From Mycolicibacterium setense (lineage in GTDB: Bacteria > Actinomycetota > Actinomycetes > Mycobacteriales > Mycobacteriaceae): a stretch of DNA of 64,000 nt. Position 1 is the stretch's first letter. Each line of letters opens with the position of its first letter. The DNA lies in assembly GCF_000805385.1 (NCBI RefSeq), contig NZ_JTJW01000006.1, positions 1,302,001 through 1,366,000 of the forward strand. The letters are read 5' to 3'. Positions 7,654 through 15,605 of this stretch are shown piece by piece. A program made the position numbers and the translations under genes. Below the pieces are notes generated by a model that made no database searches, had not been told where the DNA came from, and saw nothing but the letters and a program-made list of their open reading frames with translations.

Positions 7654-8415
7654 ATGGCGGAGAAGTCGGGCGGCGTGCAGTCGGTGGAGCGCGCGTTCGA
7701 GTTGATGGAATTGATCGGACGTGCCGGAGGAGAGTGCTCGCTGACCGAGTTGTCGGCAGAGTCTCCGTTGCCGCCACCGACAATCCACCGTTTCCTGCGC
7801 ACATTGGTCGGAATTGGCTATGTGCGCCAACTGCCCAATCGCCGCTACGCGCTGGGACCGAGATTGATTCGCCTCGGTGTCGTGGCGAACCGCCAGCTGG
7901 GGGCGGTCGCCGCTCCGGTGCTGCAGTCGTTGGTCGACGAACTCTCGGAGACGGCAAGTCTTGCTGTGCTCGACGGTGACATGGTGATCTACACCGGACA
8001 GGTGCTGCCTCCGAAGCTGACGGGGACGAACAGTGAGGTCGGCAAGCGCGTCGGTCTGCACACAACCGGTGTGGGCAAGGCGGTTTTGGCTGAGTTGGAT
8101 GACGCACGCATTCTGAAATTGGTTACGCAGTCTGGATTCCCCGCGCCGACCGAGAACAGTGCGTCGACCCTTTCTGCGGTGTTCGCGAACGTCGAGCGCG
8201 TGCGCGTCGACGGCTATGCGATCGACAATGAGGAGTTCGAGATCGGTGTTCGCTCCGTCGCGATGGCGGTGCCAGGCGCTCCGACACCGATGGCAATCGG
8301 AATCTCCGGGCCCTCGGCTCACGTCAGTGAGGAATTGATCGCTCGAGCCGTTCCCGCACTGAAGAACGCGACCGGCGTGATCTCGGAAGCCCTGATCGGG
8401 GCAAGGGAGCGGTAA
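7654..8415 (+). CDS. IclR-family transcriptional regulator of the allantoin cluster
   Basis: The protein has 253 residues. Residues 8-68 form the winged helix (GVQSVERAFELMELIG, then PPTIHRFLRTLVGIGYV and a YALGPRLIRLG boundary). Residues 80-250 form the IclR effector domain, including VGLHTTGVGKAVLAEL and YAIDNEEFEIGVRSVAMAV. ATG 7654 has GGGAG 8 bases upstream. It is divergent from the DUF6986-allE operon with two operator palindromes between them and two related sites beside allB and the permease. AllR, the allantoin-pathway repressor of enterobacteria, is an IclR protein that responds to glyoxylate. Calling this the functional counterpart is inference. Confidence 0.9.
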   Translation: MAEKSGGVQSVERAFELMELIGRAGGECSLTELSAESPLPPPTIHRFLRTLVGIGYVRQLPNRRYALGPRLIRLGVVANRQLGAVAAPVLQSLVDELSETASLAVLDGDMVIYTGQVLPPKLTGTNSEVGKRVGLHTTGVGKAVLAELDDARILKLVTQSGFPAPTENSASTLSAVFANVERVRVDGYAIDNEEFEIGVRSVAMAVPGAPTPMAIGISGPSAHVSEELIARAVPALKNATGVISEALIGARER

Positions 8416-8531
8416 ACCTTCGTATCGAGCTCCACCCCAACTGTTTTCGTCTGACGCGACCACTACTCACCAACCCACGGGCAGTACGTTCTGGGGAGGA
8501 ATACAACGGAATCGAATATCGCGGAGGAACA

Positions 8532-10226
8532 TTGCCGGAGATGAGCCCTGTCGCCGAGTTCGACTTCGTCATCGTCGGCGCAGGCAGCGCGGGCTGCCTG
8601 CTCGCCAACCGGCTCAGCGCCAACCCTGATCACCGTGTGCTCTTGATCGAGGCCGGCGGCAAGGACGACTGGTTCTGGATCAAGATCCCGGTGGGCTACC
8701 TGTACACAATTGCCAATCCCCGCACCGACTGGTGCTTCACCACCGAGGCCGATCCAGGCCTGGCCGGCCGCAGCATTCACTACGCGCGGGGCCGCGTCAT
8801 CGGCGGCTGCTCGTCGATCAACGCGATGATCCACATGCGCGGACAAGCCTCCGATTACGAACTGTGGGCACAGGCCACCGATGACGAGCGATGGCTTTGG
8901 GGTGGCCCGGGCAGCTCCGGTGAGACCCTGGCGATCTATAAGGAGTTGGAGGACTACTTCGGCGGAGCAGACGAGTGGCACGGCGCCGGTGGTGAGATCC
9001 CGGTCGAGCGGCCGCGGGTGCGCTGGAAGATCCTGAACGCCTGGCAGGCCGCCGCCGCCCAGGTGGGCATCGACCCGATCGACGAGTTCAACCGCGGAGA
9101 CAACGCCGGCAGTGCGTACTTTCACGTCAACCAGCGGCGAGGCCGTCGCTGGTCGATGGCCGACGCTTTCCTGCATCCGGTCACCCACCGACCCAACCTC
9201 ACCGTCTACACCCACACCCAGGCCTTGCAGCTGCTGATGGACGACCAAGTCCACGAGGATCAGCGGCGCGGTGCCTGGACCACAGCTCAACGCCGCGCGA
9301 CCGGTGTGCGGCTGCTCAAAGACGGCCAGATCATCGACGTCCAGGCCCGCCGCGAGGTCATCTTGAGCGCCGGAGCGATCGGGTCGCCTCATCTCATGCA
9401 GGTCTCCGGCCTGGGTCCGGCCGGGCTGCTCACTCAGCAGCAGGTGCCGGTGGCCGTCGATCTGCCGGGTGTGGGCGAAAACCTCCAGGATCACCTGCAG
9501 CTGCGAACGGTCTACCGGGTGCGGGGCGCCCAGACCGTCAACACGCTGTACCGGAATTGGTTGACCCGTGGAGGCATGGGACTTCAATACCTGTTGCTGC
9601 GTTCAGGGCCGATGACCATGCCACCCTCCACGTTGGGAGCTTTCGCCAAAAGCGATCCCGCACTGGCCAGTCCCGATTTGGAGTGGCATGTGCAGCCCTT
9701 GTCGTTGGCCAAGTTCGGCGAACCGCTGCACCCTTTCGGAGCGATCACTCCCTCGGTCTGCAATCTGCGGCCCAGCTCGCGGGGTCACGTGCGCATAGCC
9801 GGCGCGGATCCCCTGATCTACCCGAAGATCTCCTGCAACTACCTGTCGACTGACGCCGATCGTGAAATCGCCGTGCGGGGCTTGAGGATGACCCGGCAGA
9901 TCATGGCGGCGCAACCTCTCGCCCGCTACTGCCCAGAAGAATTACTTCCCGGCCCGCAACTGGTGAGCGACGACGAGCTGCAGCAGGCGGCCCGTGAGCT
10001 CGGCACCACGATCTTTCATCCGGTGGGCACCTGCGCGATGGGAGCCTTTGACACACGCGGTCTGCCGCGGTCGGCCGCCACGGTGCTCGACACCGACTGT
10101 CGCGTGTACCGCGTCGCCGGCCTTCGAGTGGTTGATGCTTCGGCGATGCCCACCATCACTTCCGGGAACACCAACGCGCCGGTCATGTTGATCGCAGAAC
10201 GCGCCGCGCGAGCGATCCTGGGATAA
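8532..10226 (+). CDS. GMC-family FAD oxidoreductase (choline/alcohol dehydrogenase-like)
   Basis: The protein of about 564 residues oxidises an alcohol or aldehyde with FAD. FDFVIVGAGSAGCLLANRLS at the N-terminus is the dinucleotide-binding fold, ARGRVIGGCSSINAMIHMRG is GMC signature 1, and GAIGSPHLMQVSGLGPA is signature 2. The C-terminus holds the catalytic His in FHPVGTCAMG and the closing VVDASAMPTITSGNTNAP. I give the TTG at 8532, 4 bases after GGAGGAAC; ATG 8541 is an alternative. It is not a typical BetA context (no betaine genes), so the substrate is unknown. It precedes an LLM oxidoreductase on the same strand after 88 bases. Confidence 0.88.
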   Translation: MPEMSPVAEFDFVIVGAGSAGCLLANRLSANPDHRVLLIEAGGKDDWFWIKIPVGYLYTIANPRTDWCFTTEADPGLAGRSIHYARGRVIGGCSSINAMIHMRGQASDYELWAQATDDERWLWGGPGSSGETLAIYKELEDYFGGADEWHGAGGEIPVERPRVRWKILNAWQAAAAQVGIDPIDEFNRGDNAGSAYFHVNQRRGRRWSMADAFLHPVTHRPNLTVYTHTQALQLLMDDQVHEDQRRGAWTTAQRRATGVRLLKDGQIIDVQARREVILSAGAIGSPHLMQVSGLGPAGLLTQQQVPVAVDLPGVGENLQDHLQLRTVYRVRGAQTVNTLYRNWLTRGGMGLQYLLLRSGPMTMPPSTLGAFAKSDPALASPDLEWHVQPLSLAKFGEPLHPFGAITPSVCNLRPSSRGHVRIAGADPLIYPKISCNYLSTDADREIAVRGLRMTRQIMAAQPLARYCPEELLPGPQLVSDDELQQAARELGTTIFHPVGTCAMGAFDTRGLPRSAATVLDTDCRVYRVAGLRVVDASAMPTITSGNTNAPVMLIAERAARAILG

Positions 10227-10314
10227 GTCGGTCAATGCCGAGTGGTCCCCGGAATAAACTCCGCGGCCAGTGGACTTGGCTCAAGAGTCGCCCCTCCCCG
10301 ACTCAGGAGCATCC

Positions 10315-11124
10315 ATGACTCGTCCTGTCCGCGTTGCCGTGCAGATCCAGCCCGGCGGCACACCCGTTTACCGCACATGGCGCGACGCCGTGCTGGCCGC
10401 CGACGACCTCGGCGTCGACGTGATCTTCGGCTACGACCACTTCCACCGCCCAGCGCTGGAGGCCATCGTCGACGGCAAGCCCATCCTGTCGGACGCGCAG
10501 CCCGACGTCGCCAACTTTGAGGGTTGGACCGCGCTCGCGTCGTGGGGCGAGATCACCTCACACGCCGAGATCGGGCTGCTCGTCACCGGCGTCGGCTACC
10601 GCAACGCAGACCTGCTCGCTGACATGGCGCGCACCGTCGACCACATCAGCGGCGGCCGGTTGATCCTCGGCCTCGGCGCAGGGTGGTACGAAAAGGATTA
10701 CACCACCTACGGTTACGAGTTCGGCACCTTCGGCTCCCGCTTCGATCTGTTCGACGACAGCTTGATCCGCATCGAGCAACGGCTCGCTGCACTGATTCCG
10801 CCGCCGGTACGCAAGCTACCGATCCTCATCGGCGGCACAGGACCCAAGCGCTCGCTGCCCGCAGTTGCCCGCCACGCCGACATCTGGCACGCGTTCCAGG
10901 ACCTCGACGCCTTCCGCAGGGCCAGCGATCGCGTCGATGAGCTGGCGGCGACGTTCGGCCGCAACGGCGCTGACATCGAACGCTCGACGCTGTGGGAAAA
11001 CCCCGACAGCGCCGATGCTTTCCGCGAGGCAGGAGTCACGTTGTTCCAGACCGAACTCACCGCCGACAACGGTTACGACCTCGCGTCTCTCAAGGAGGTG
11101 CTCACCTGGCGGGACAACGGGTGA
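10315..11124 (+). CDS. LLM-class F420-dependent oxidoreductase
   Basis: The 269-residue luciferase-like TIM barrel shows a beta strand ending in DVIFGYDHF, GLLVTGVGYRNADLLADMARTVD, then GGRLILGLGAGWYEKDYTTYGYEFG, a strongly conserved block of F420-dependent members. PPVRKLPILIGGTGPKRSLP is the C-terminal phosphate-side loop. ATG 10315 is preceded by CAGGAGC. It is likely co-transcribed with the GMC oxidoreductase upstream. It overlaps the 3' end of the convergent TetR gene by 52 bases. The substrate is unknown. Confidence 0.88.
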   Translation: MTRPVRVAVQIQPGGTPVYRTWRDAVLAADDLGVDVIFGYDHFHRPALEAIVDGKPILSDAQPDVANFEGWTALASWGEITSHAEIGLLVTGVGYRNADLLADMARTVDHISGGRLILGLGAGWYEKDYTTYGYEFGTFGSRFDLFDDSLIRIEQRLAALIPPPVRKLPILIGGTGPKRSLPAVARHADIWHAFQDLDAFRRASDRVDELAATFGRNGADIERSTLWENPDSADAFREAGVTLFQTELTADNGYDLASLKEVLTWRDNG

Positions 11125-11696
11125 GGCCCTCCGCCTTTCCTCATGCGCAAGATCAACTCGACCGCCTCCTGCGGGTGGGCTCCTGGCGTCAGAACCTCTT
11201 GCAAGAGCAGGCCACGAATCGCGGCTATGGCGACGGTAGCCAAGCTCTGCGCTTCTTTGGTGTCGCACCCTTCCCGTTCCGCGAGCGAGGCCAGCATGGT
11301 GGTCAGGTCATCGAGCGAGTCGATGAATTCGCGAAAGTGCTCTGGGTTGTACGCGGCGAGTCCTACGACATGGAAGAAGCCGCGGGCACGCGACAGTTGC
11401 GCCGGCCGGGTGTAGGCCCGCCAGATCGCGACGACGAGATCGTCAAAGCTGCCCTGGTGTGCGGTCTTGAAAAGCGCTTCGTTGTCACGAGATCGCTGCA
11501 CTGTGAGCATGGCCGCCAAGACGCCTGACAACGACCCGAAGTGGTACCGCAGCAGGGCGTGGCTGGTCCCGGCCCGGGCGGCGACCTCACGCAGCGACAC
11601 CTCCGGCGAGGGAAGGCCATCGTCGAACGCGTCGAGAAGCCGGGCAAGAAGACGGTCGCGGGCGTCGTCTTTGCGTTCCGCGCTTGACAGGACCAT
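11073..11696 (-). CDS. TetR-family transcriptional regulator
   Basis: The protein has 207 residues. An N-terminal HTH spans about residues 12-58 (ARDRLLARLLDAFDDG, then VSLREVAARAGTSHALLRYHFGS), followed by an all-helical ligand domain. It is divergent from the esterase at 11792, and a 33-base inverted repeat lies in the gap, so it probably represses itself and that esterase. The 3' end overlaps the LLM gene by 52 bases in convergent orientation. The ligand is unknown. Confidence 0.85.
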   Translation of the reverse strand: MVLSSAERKDDARDRLLARLLDAFDDGLPSPEVSLREVAARAGTSHALLRYHFGSLSGVLAAMLTVQRSRDNEALFKTAHQGSFDDLVVAIWRAYTRPAQLSRARGFFHVVGLAAYNPEHFREFIDSLDDLTTMLASLAEREGCDTKEAQSLATVAIAAIRGLLLQEVLTPGAHPQEAVELILRMRKGGGPHPLSRQVSTSLRDARS

Positions 11697-11705
11697 TCCT
11701 GCAGT

Positions 11706-11738
11706 TTATCCATTGGATAAGAATCATCCAATGGATAA
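11706..11738. promoter_or_regulatory. TetR operator, nested double palindrome
   Basis: TTATCCATTGGAT (11706-11718) and its exact reverse complement (11726-11738) are separated by 7 bases. Each arm is itself a near-palindrome (ATCCA-W-TGGAT), so the element holds two operator copies. It sits 10 bases upstream of the TetR start and 53 bases upstream of the divergent esterase. Confidence 0.75.
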
Positions 11739-11791
11739 CATCCGCCAGAGGTGCCGAGCTGCGAGGCCGGCCGAGTTGTGAAGGGCCTTCG

Positions 11792-12646
11792 ATGAGCTCC
11801 ATGTGGCAAGGCTGTCTCGCCGACACCGACTATTTCGAGATGCGTTCCAGCGGTGGGCGTGACTACGGCGTCTGGGTTACCACGCCGCCGGGCTACAACC
11901 GCGCCACGACGCAAGCGCCTGTCGTGTATGTACTCGACGGGAACTGGGCTGTGGGCCTGACTGCCCCGCTGATTGTCACCCAGATGGACCCCATGCAACG
12001 GATCCAGCCCTACATCCAAGTGAGCGTCGGCTACGCGGGCGAGGAAGCGCAAGACTGGGATCGGCTGCGCAACAGAGACTTCGTGCCACCGTGCGAGCCC
12101 ATCGCCCAGGAGCTCATCGATGCCGTGGAGATGAGCCTGAAATCGGGCATGAGGACCCGCGAGGAAGCCGACGCGTACCTCGCCGAGTTACGCGACACCC
12201 ACGCCGACGTGTTCCTGAGTTTCCTGACCGCAGAACTGCACCCGCGGATCGAACACGAATACAGCACGGCCGCAAGCGGTCACGGCCTTTTCGGCTACTC
12301 CTACGGCGGACTGTTCACTCTCTACGCTTGGCTCACCGGTGCCACGCTCTTCGCGAGCATCGGCGCGGGCAGCCCCGGCGTCATCGCTGAAGACAGTCAG
12401 ATCTTCGCCCAGCTCCATGAGCTGGGTGACAGACCCCGTGCCGCCAAGCTTCACGTGACCTTCAACGACCGAGAGCTTCTCGGAGACTTGGCCGTCTACC
12501 AAAGCCTCGCGAAGAACACAGCCACCGTCCTGCACCGCCTCAACTCCCGCGGCGAAGCGGTCACCAGCGAGGTCCTGCACGAAACGCACCTCACTGGCCT
12601 ACAGGCCTCGTTCCTCAGTTACCTCAGAACCTGCCGCCCTTTGTAA
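11792..12646 (+). CDS. alpha/beta hydrolase, esterase D/IroE-like family
   Basis: This is a 284-residue cytoplasmic serine hydrolase with no signal peptide. VYVLDGNW is the first core strand, FGYSYGGLFTLYAW carries the nucleophile elbow (G-Y-S-Y-G-G, Ser near 171), and the catalytic His is probably in LHETHLTGLQ near the C-terminus. SIGAGSPGVI follows the nucleophile as in the Esterase_D family, which includes enterobactin esterases. ATG 11792 has GAAGGG 6 bases upstream. It is probably controlled by the divergent TetR repressor. The substrate is unknown. Confidence 0.82.
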   Translation: MSSMWQGCLADTDYFEMRSSGGRDYGVWVTTPPGYNRATTQAPVVYVLDGNWAVGLTAPLIVTQMDPMQRIQPYIQVSVGYAGEEAQDWDRLRNRDFVPPCEPIAQELIDAVEMSLKSGMRTREEADAYLAELRDTHADVFLSFLTAELHPRIEHEYSTAASGHGLFGYSYGGLFTLYAWLTGATLFASIGAGSPGVIAEDSQIFAQLHELGDRPRAAKLHVTFNDRELLGDLAVYQSLAKNTATVLHRLNSRGEAVTSEVLHETHLTGLQASFLSYLRTCRPL

Positions 12647-12754
12647 GCGCGAACGTCGCCGCTCTGCGCCAAGCGGCCCCGACGGCGGGACCGCCTGGCA
12701 CTGGCCGACATTCTGCGGCAGCCAGCCGCGCAGCGAGCCCCGGGCCTCAGCGGG

Positions 12755-12800
12755 TAATACTTAGCCCTTGCGCTAAGTATTACTTTCCTGAATACTTAGC
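12755..12800. promoter_or_regulatory. ArsR operator, three copies of AATACTTAGC
   Basis: TAATACTTAGC (12755-12765) and its exact reverse complement (12772-12782) form a perfect inverted repeat with a 6-base spacer. A third copy, AATACTTAGC, follows at 12791-12800 and ends 3 bases before the ArsR GTG start. The close fit to the start suggests direct autorepression by the downstream ArsR protein. Confidence 0.75.
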
Positions 12801-12803
12801 CAA

Positions 12804-13145
12804 GTGGCACAGTATTCAGCCGAGCTCGATGAAGTCTTCCTGGCACTTGCAGACCCGACCAGGCGGGCCGTGATCCATCAGCTCGGACGTGGGCCGGCAA
12901 GCGTCGGCGATCTGGCCCGCGAGGCCACGATGACACTCCCCTCGTTCATGAAGCACGTGCGGATGCTGGAGGCGACCGATCTCATCCGCACGGTGAAGGT
13001 CGGTCGCGTGCGTACCTGCAATCTCAACCCGGAACGGCTCACGGTTGTCGAAGATTGGCTGACGCAGCAGCGTCGCGTTTGGCTGGAGCGCACCGACCGG
13101 TTGGAGCATTTCGTCACCAATCCCAAGGAGCAGAACACACCATGA
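12804..13145 (+). CDS. ArsR-family winged-helix regulator (SRPBCC-linked type)
   Basis: The 113-residue protein has the core VFLALADPTRRAVIHQLGRGPASVGDLAREATMTLPSFMKHVRMLEATDLI, the winged helix of the ArsR subgroup usually paired with an AHSA1/SRPBCC protein. No metal-binding cysteine motif is seen, so metal sensing is unlikely. The GTG start at 12804 lies just after a triple operator. Its stop overlaps the ATG of the next gene (ATGA, 13142-13145), indicating coupling. Confidence 0.88.
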   Translation: MAQYSAELDEVFLALADPTRRAVIHQLGRGPASVGDLAREATMTLPSFMKHVRMLEATDLIRTVKVGRVRTCNLNPERLTVVEDWLTQQRRVWLERTDRLEHFVTNPKEQNTP

Positions 13146-13612
13146 ATTCCGATCTGGACCTCAGCATCCAACGCATCATTCGCGCGCCCCGCAAGGCCGT
13201 ATGGCAAGCGTGGACCACCCCCGAGAGCCTGGCTCAGTGGTGGATACCGTCACCGACTCTGTGCCGCGTCGATCGGTTGGAGGTCCGCCCGGGAGGTGCG
13301 TTCGTCACGCAGATGAGCGATGACGGACGCACGTTCGTCTCGCATCTGGACGCGTGCTTCCTGTTGGTTGACGAGTTCGAGCGATTGGTGTTCACAAACG
13401 CTGTCGACAGTGGGTGGCGTCCGGCGAGCCCCGCTCCTATCGCAATGACAGCCGAGGTCACTATGCGCGACCACGCGGATGGCACCGACTACCGCATCGT
13501 TGCCCGCCACGCCGACCCAGCCGCCAGAGCCAAGCATTCCGAACTCGGCTTCGCCGATGGGTGGGGCACCGTCGCCGACCAGCTCGCACGCGTCGCGGAA
13601 AACGCACAGTGA
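13142..13612 (+). CDS. SRPBCC (AHSA1/START-like) domain protein
   Basis: This 156-residue single-domain protein belongs to the helix-grip fold. SIQRIIRAPRKAVWQAWTTPESLAQWW is the typical opening, followed by RVDRLEVRPGGAF, FERLVFTNA and a closing amphipathic helix (GWGTVADQLARVAE). The fold binds hydrophobic ligands, and the ligand here is unknown. It is translationally coupled to the ArsR gene by a 4-base overlap, so the regulator and SRPBCC protein probably act on the same small molecule. A second such pair lies at 55792-56564. Confidence 0.85.
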   Translation: MNSDLDLSIQRIIRAPRKAVWQAWTTPESLAQWWIPSPTLCRVDRLEVRPGGAFVTQMSDDGRTFVSHLDACFLLVDEFERLVFTNAVDSGWRPASPAPIAMTAEVTMRDHADGTDYRIVARHADPAARAKHSELGFADGWGTVADQLARVAENAQ

Positions 13613-13705
13613 GCGTGACTACTCAGATGCCGACGACTCCCCCGCCCAATTTGCGCCTGGGAAGCGGGGATAGAACCGGCGCGCTTCAGTTCGCGACGGC
13701 GTCCG

Positions 13706-14389
13706 TCAAGGACGCTCACCCCCGCCAATGGGAGTAATCGGGTCAAGCACCCCGCGCTCCCGCAGAACCGGCGCACAACACCCTACAGCCGCGCTGATGT
13801 TACGGCTGAAGATCGACCAACGCTCTTGACTCCCAAAGCAATTGTGCAACGTCGTGACGTATTCCGTAAGCGTCTCGATATCGTCGATAGCCGCCAGGTA
13901 GCGGCAGGTCTTGTCGTATTCGATCAGCAAGTTGTTGTCGACCGCGTAGCGCACCAACTGCTTTGTGGTGCTTATCCGTTCCATCGCAGCCAGCGCCAGA
14001 TCTATGCCGTCGCAGAGCGCGGCAGCGAACTGCCGCATGTCGGTGCGATCGTTGAACCGCACCTCGTGAGGCAGATCGGGTACCAAATGCTCCCAACGAC
14101 GTTGCAATAGCGAACCTTTGAGGGGATGACTCATTCGCTCGTATCCAGGGCACGCGGTGTCGACCTCAGCCGATCCGATGCCTACGTTGACAAAGAATCC
14201 ATGCCACGACATCGTGCCGTTATGCCGGTCGGCTTGAAAGTTGATGATGTCGTAGAGCGGTCCCCGGTCCCGCTCGAAGCCCGAGCCCGCTACGTCGAAC
14301 CCGCGCGCCCGCAGGAAGGGACCGACATCGGCGGAAACCATGACTGCGTAAGCACGTTGCAATGAACCGTCGGCCGTCCCCTCACCCAT
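13706..14389 (-). CDS. DUF4304-like hypothetical protein
   Basis: The 227-residue protein has an N-terminal half typical of DUF4304: VSADVGPFLRARGFDVAGSGFERDRGPLYDIINFQADRHNG, then WHGFFVNVGIG and ECPGY-like text. The C-terminal half (residues 110-220) is helical and ends with a CC pair. There is no signal peptide. ATG 14389 is chosen because family-like sequence begins soon after it; the frame is open to 14458. The function of the family is unknown. It begins a short accessory-looking stretch running to the toxin-antitoxin pair at 14880. Confidence 0.6.
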   Translation of the reverse strand: MGEGTADGSLQRAYAVMVSADVGPFLRARGFDVAGSGFERDRGPLYDIINFQADRHNGTMSWHGFFVNVGIGSAEVDTACPGYERMSHPLKGSLLQRRWEHLVPDLPHEVRFNDRTDMRQFAAALCDGIDLALAAMERISTTKQLVRYAVDNNLLIEYDKTCRYLAAIDDIETLTEYVTTLHNCFGSQERWSIFSRNISAAVGCCAPVLRERGVLDPITPIGGGERP

Positions 14390-14500
14390 GGCCCTAAGGC
14401 TAAGTCGCCGACGGAGCCCTTCTGGACACCAATTTTTATGCCGGCTGGGTGTGCACACGGGGGTGCGCAGAGATCGAGGACGATGCCCTGTGCGGGGTAA

Positions 14501-14767
14501 TCACCGTTGTGCAGCAGCGCGGTGCACAAGCTCGAGGACCAGACTTGTCCAGTCCTTCTCGGTGAGCGGTTTGCCGCGATCGGCCGCCTTCGTTTTCCAG
14601 GCGGTGAGGGCTGCAAGGACGTCGTCATCGTCGCGACGCCGGTACTCGCCGGCACCGGTGGCGTCGCCCGCGGCTTCGGCGAGTAGCCGATCCTCGTGTT
14701 CCAAGTAGGCGTCGACAAGGTCATCGGCGCAATGGGCGGGGTGGAATGGCACTGGTTGCGCTCTCAT
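14501..14767 (-). CDS. small hypothetical protein
   Basis: This is an 88-residue acidic, helical protein beginning MRAQPVPFHPAHCADDLVDAYLEHEDRL and ending LVLELVHRAAAQR. The frame is open to 14815 but the ATG at 14767 fits better with the start of charged, soluble sequence. I do not recognise the family. It lies 111 bases upstream of the DUF4304-like gene on the same strand and divergent from the antitoxin gene. Its reality rests mainly on codon-biased composition, so confidence is modest. Confidence 0.4.
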   Translation of the reverse strand: MRAQPVPFHPAHCADDLVDAYLEHEDRLLAEAAGDATGAGEYRRRDDDDVLAALTAWKTKAADRGKPLTEKDWTSLVLELVHRAAAQR

Positions 14768-14837
14768 ACCCCACGCTAGCAGCGCATCAGCGCGCATTGT
14801 CCCGCGAACGACCAAGGTTTCAACTGGCGCGCACCTG

Positions 14838-14860
14838 TCGGACTAGTTGCACTAGTCCGA
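14838..14860. promoter_or_regulatory. palindromic operator of the VapBC-like module
   Basis: TCGGACTAGT (14838-14847) and ACTAGTCCGA (14851-14860) form a perfect inverted repeat with 10-base arms and a 3-base spacer. It ends 19 bases before the antitoxin ATG. Autoregulation by the antitoxin or its toxin complex is the usual arrangement for such modules. Confidence 0.75.
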
Positions 14861-14879
14861 TTCGGGTATCGTCAATTGC

Positions 14880-15116
14880 ATGAAAACCACCACAAGCACC
14901 GAGGCCAAGGCCCGCCTCAATGCCCTGCTTGCGGAGGTGGCCGAGACGGGTGAGTCGGTAACCATCACCAACCATGGGAAACCTGTCGCCATACTGTCGC
15001 CCGCTACCCCGACCCCGCGCCGGTTCGGACAACTCGCCGGCCGATTCGTGATTCCTGAAGACTTCGACGCCCCACTGGATGAGGCGGAGCTTGCACTCTG
15101 GGAAGGCAACGAGTGA
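14880..15116 (+). CDS. Phd/YefM-type antitoxin (VapB-like)
   Basis: The 78-residue protein has an N-terminal Phd/YefM DNA-binding fold (MKTTTSTEAKARLNALLAEV, then GESVTITNHGKPVAILSP). Its C-terminal tail (FVIPEDFDAPLDEAELALWEGNE) is the acidic segment that wraps the PIN toxin. It directly follows a 23-base palindrome and its stop overlaps the GTG of the toxin gene (GTGA). It is expected to neutralise the PIN protein and repress the operon. Confidence 0.92.
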   Translation: MKTTTSTEAKARLNALLAEVAETGESVTITNHGKPVAILSPATPTPRRFGQLAGRFVIPEDFDAPLDEAELALWEGNE

Positions 15117-15520
15117 TCGGCAACGCGGTCCTTCTCGACACGAACGTGCTGCTGTGGTGGGTCGTCGAGCCCGACAGGATCGCGGAGCAGGTGCGCGAGC
15201 AGCTGGCAGCACCGTCGGTCGAACTGACCGTATCAGCGGCGTCCGCATGGGAAGTGGCCATCAAAGTGCGCGCAGGCAAGCTCCGCGGCGGCGACGCATT
15301 GCTGTCTGTGTGGGACGAAACGCTGTCGAGCATCCGGGCCGATGTCATTGACATCACGGCAGCGGACGCGATCATGGCCGGAGGCCTCCCCTGGCCTCAC
15401 CGCGACCCGTTCGACCGAATGTTGGTGGCACAAGCCGCACGTCGCGGCCTGACAATTGCCAGCAGCGACAGCGCAGTGCTCGCCGGAGCAATTTCGCCGA
15501 CGCTGGACGCCCGCAAGTGA
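15113..15520 (+). CDS. PIN-domain toxin (VapC-like ribonuclease)
   Basis: The 135-residue PIN domain carries the acidic metal-binding set in order: Asp9 in LLDTNVLLWW, Glu47 in SAWEVAIK, Asp98/Asp101 in HRDPFDRMLVAQA, and Asp119 in ASSDSAV. The usual full length suggests an intact toxin that cleaves RNA, often tRNA in mycobacteria. It starts at GTG 15113 with a 4-base overlap with the antitoxin. The RNA target cannot be read from the sequence. Confidence 0.92.
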   Translation: MIGNAVLLDTNVLLWWVVEPDRIAEQVREQLAAPSVELTVSAASAWEVAIKVRAGKLRGGDALLSVWDETLSSIRADVIDITAADAIMAGGLPWPHRDPFDRMLVAQAARRGLTIASSDSAVLAGAISPTLDARK

Positions 15521-15605
15521 ACAGGCGCTGTCACGACCAACTGCTGCTGCGCTCGACTCTGAATTGCCTGGTGCGCAGCATGATAGTGATCGGCTGCGGG
15601 TCCGA

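Noticed and set aside
13640..13710. tRNA-like T-arm text (minus strand CGGTTCTATCCCCGC)
   Set aside because: I could not build a cloverleaf: the T-stem does not pair and no acceptor or anticodon arm was found.
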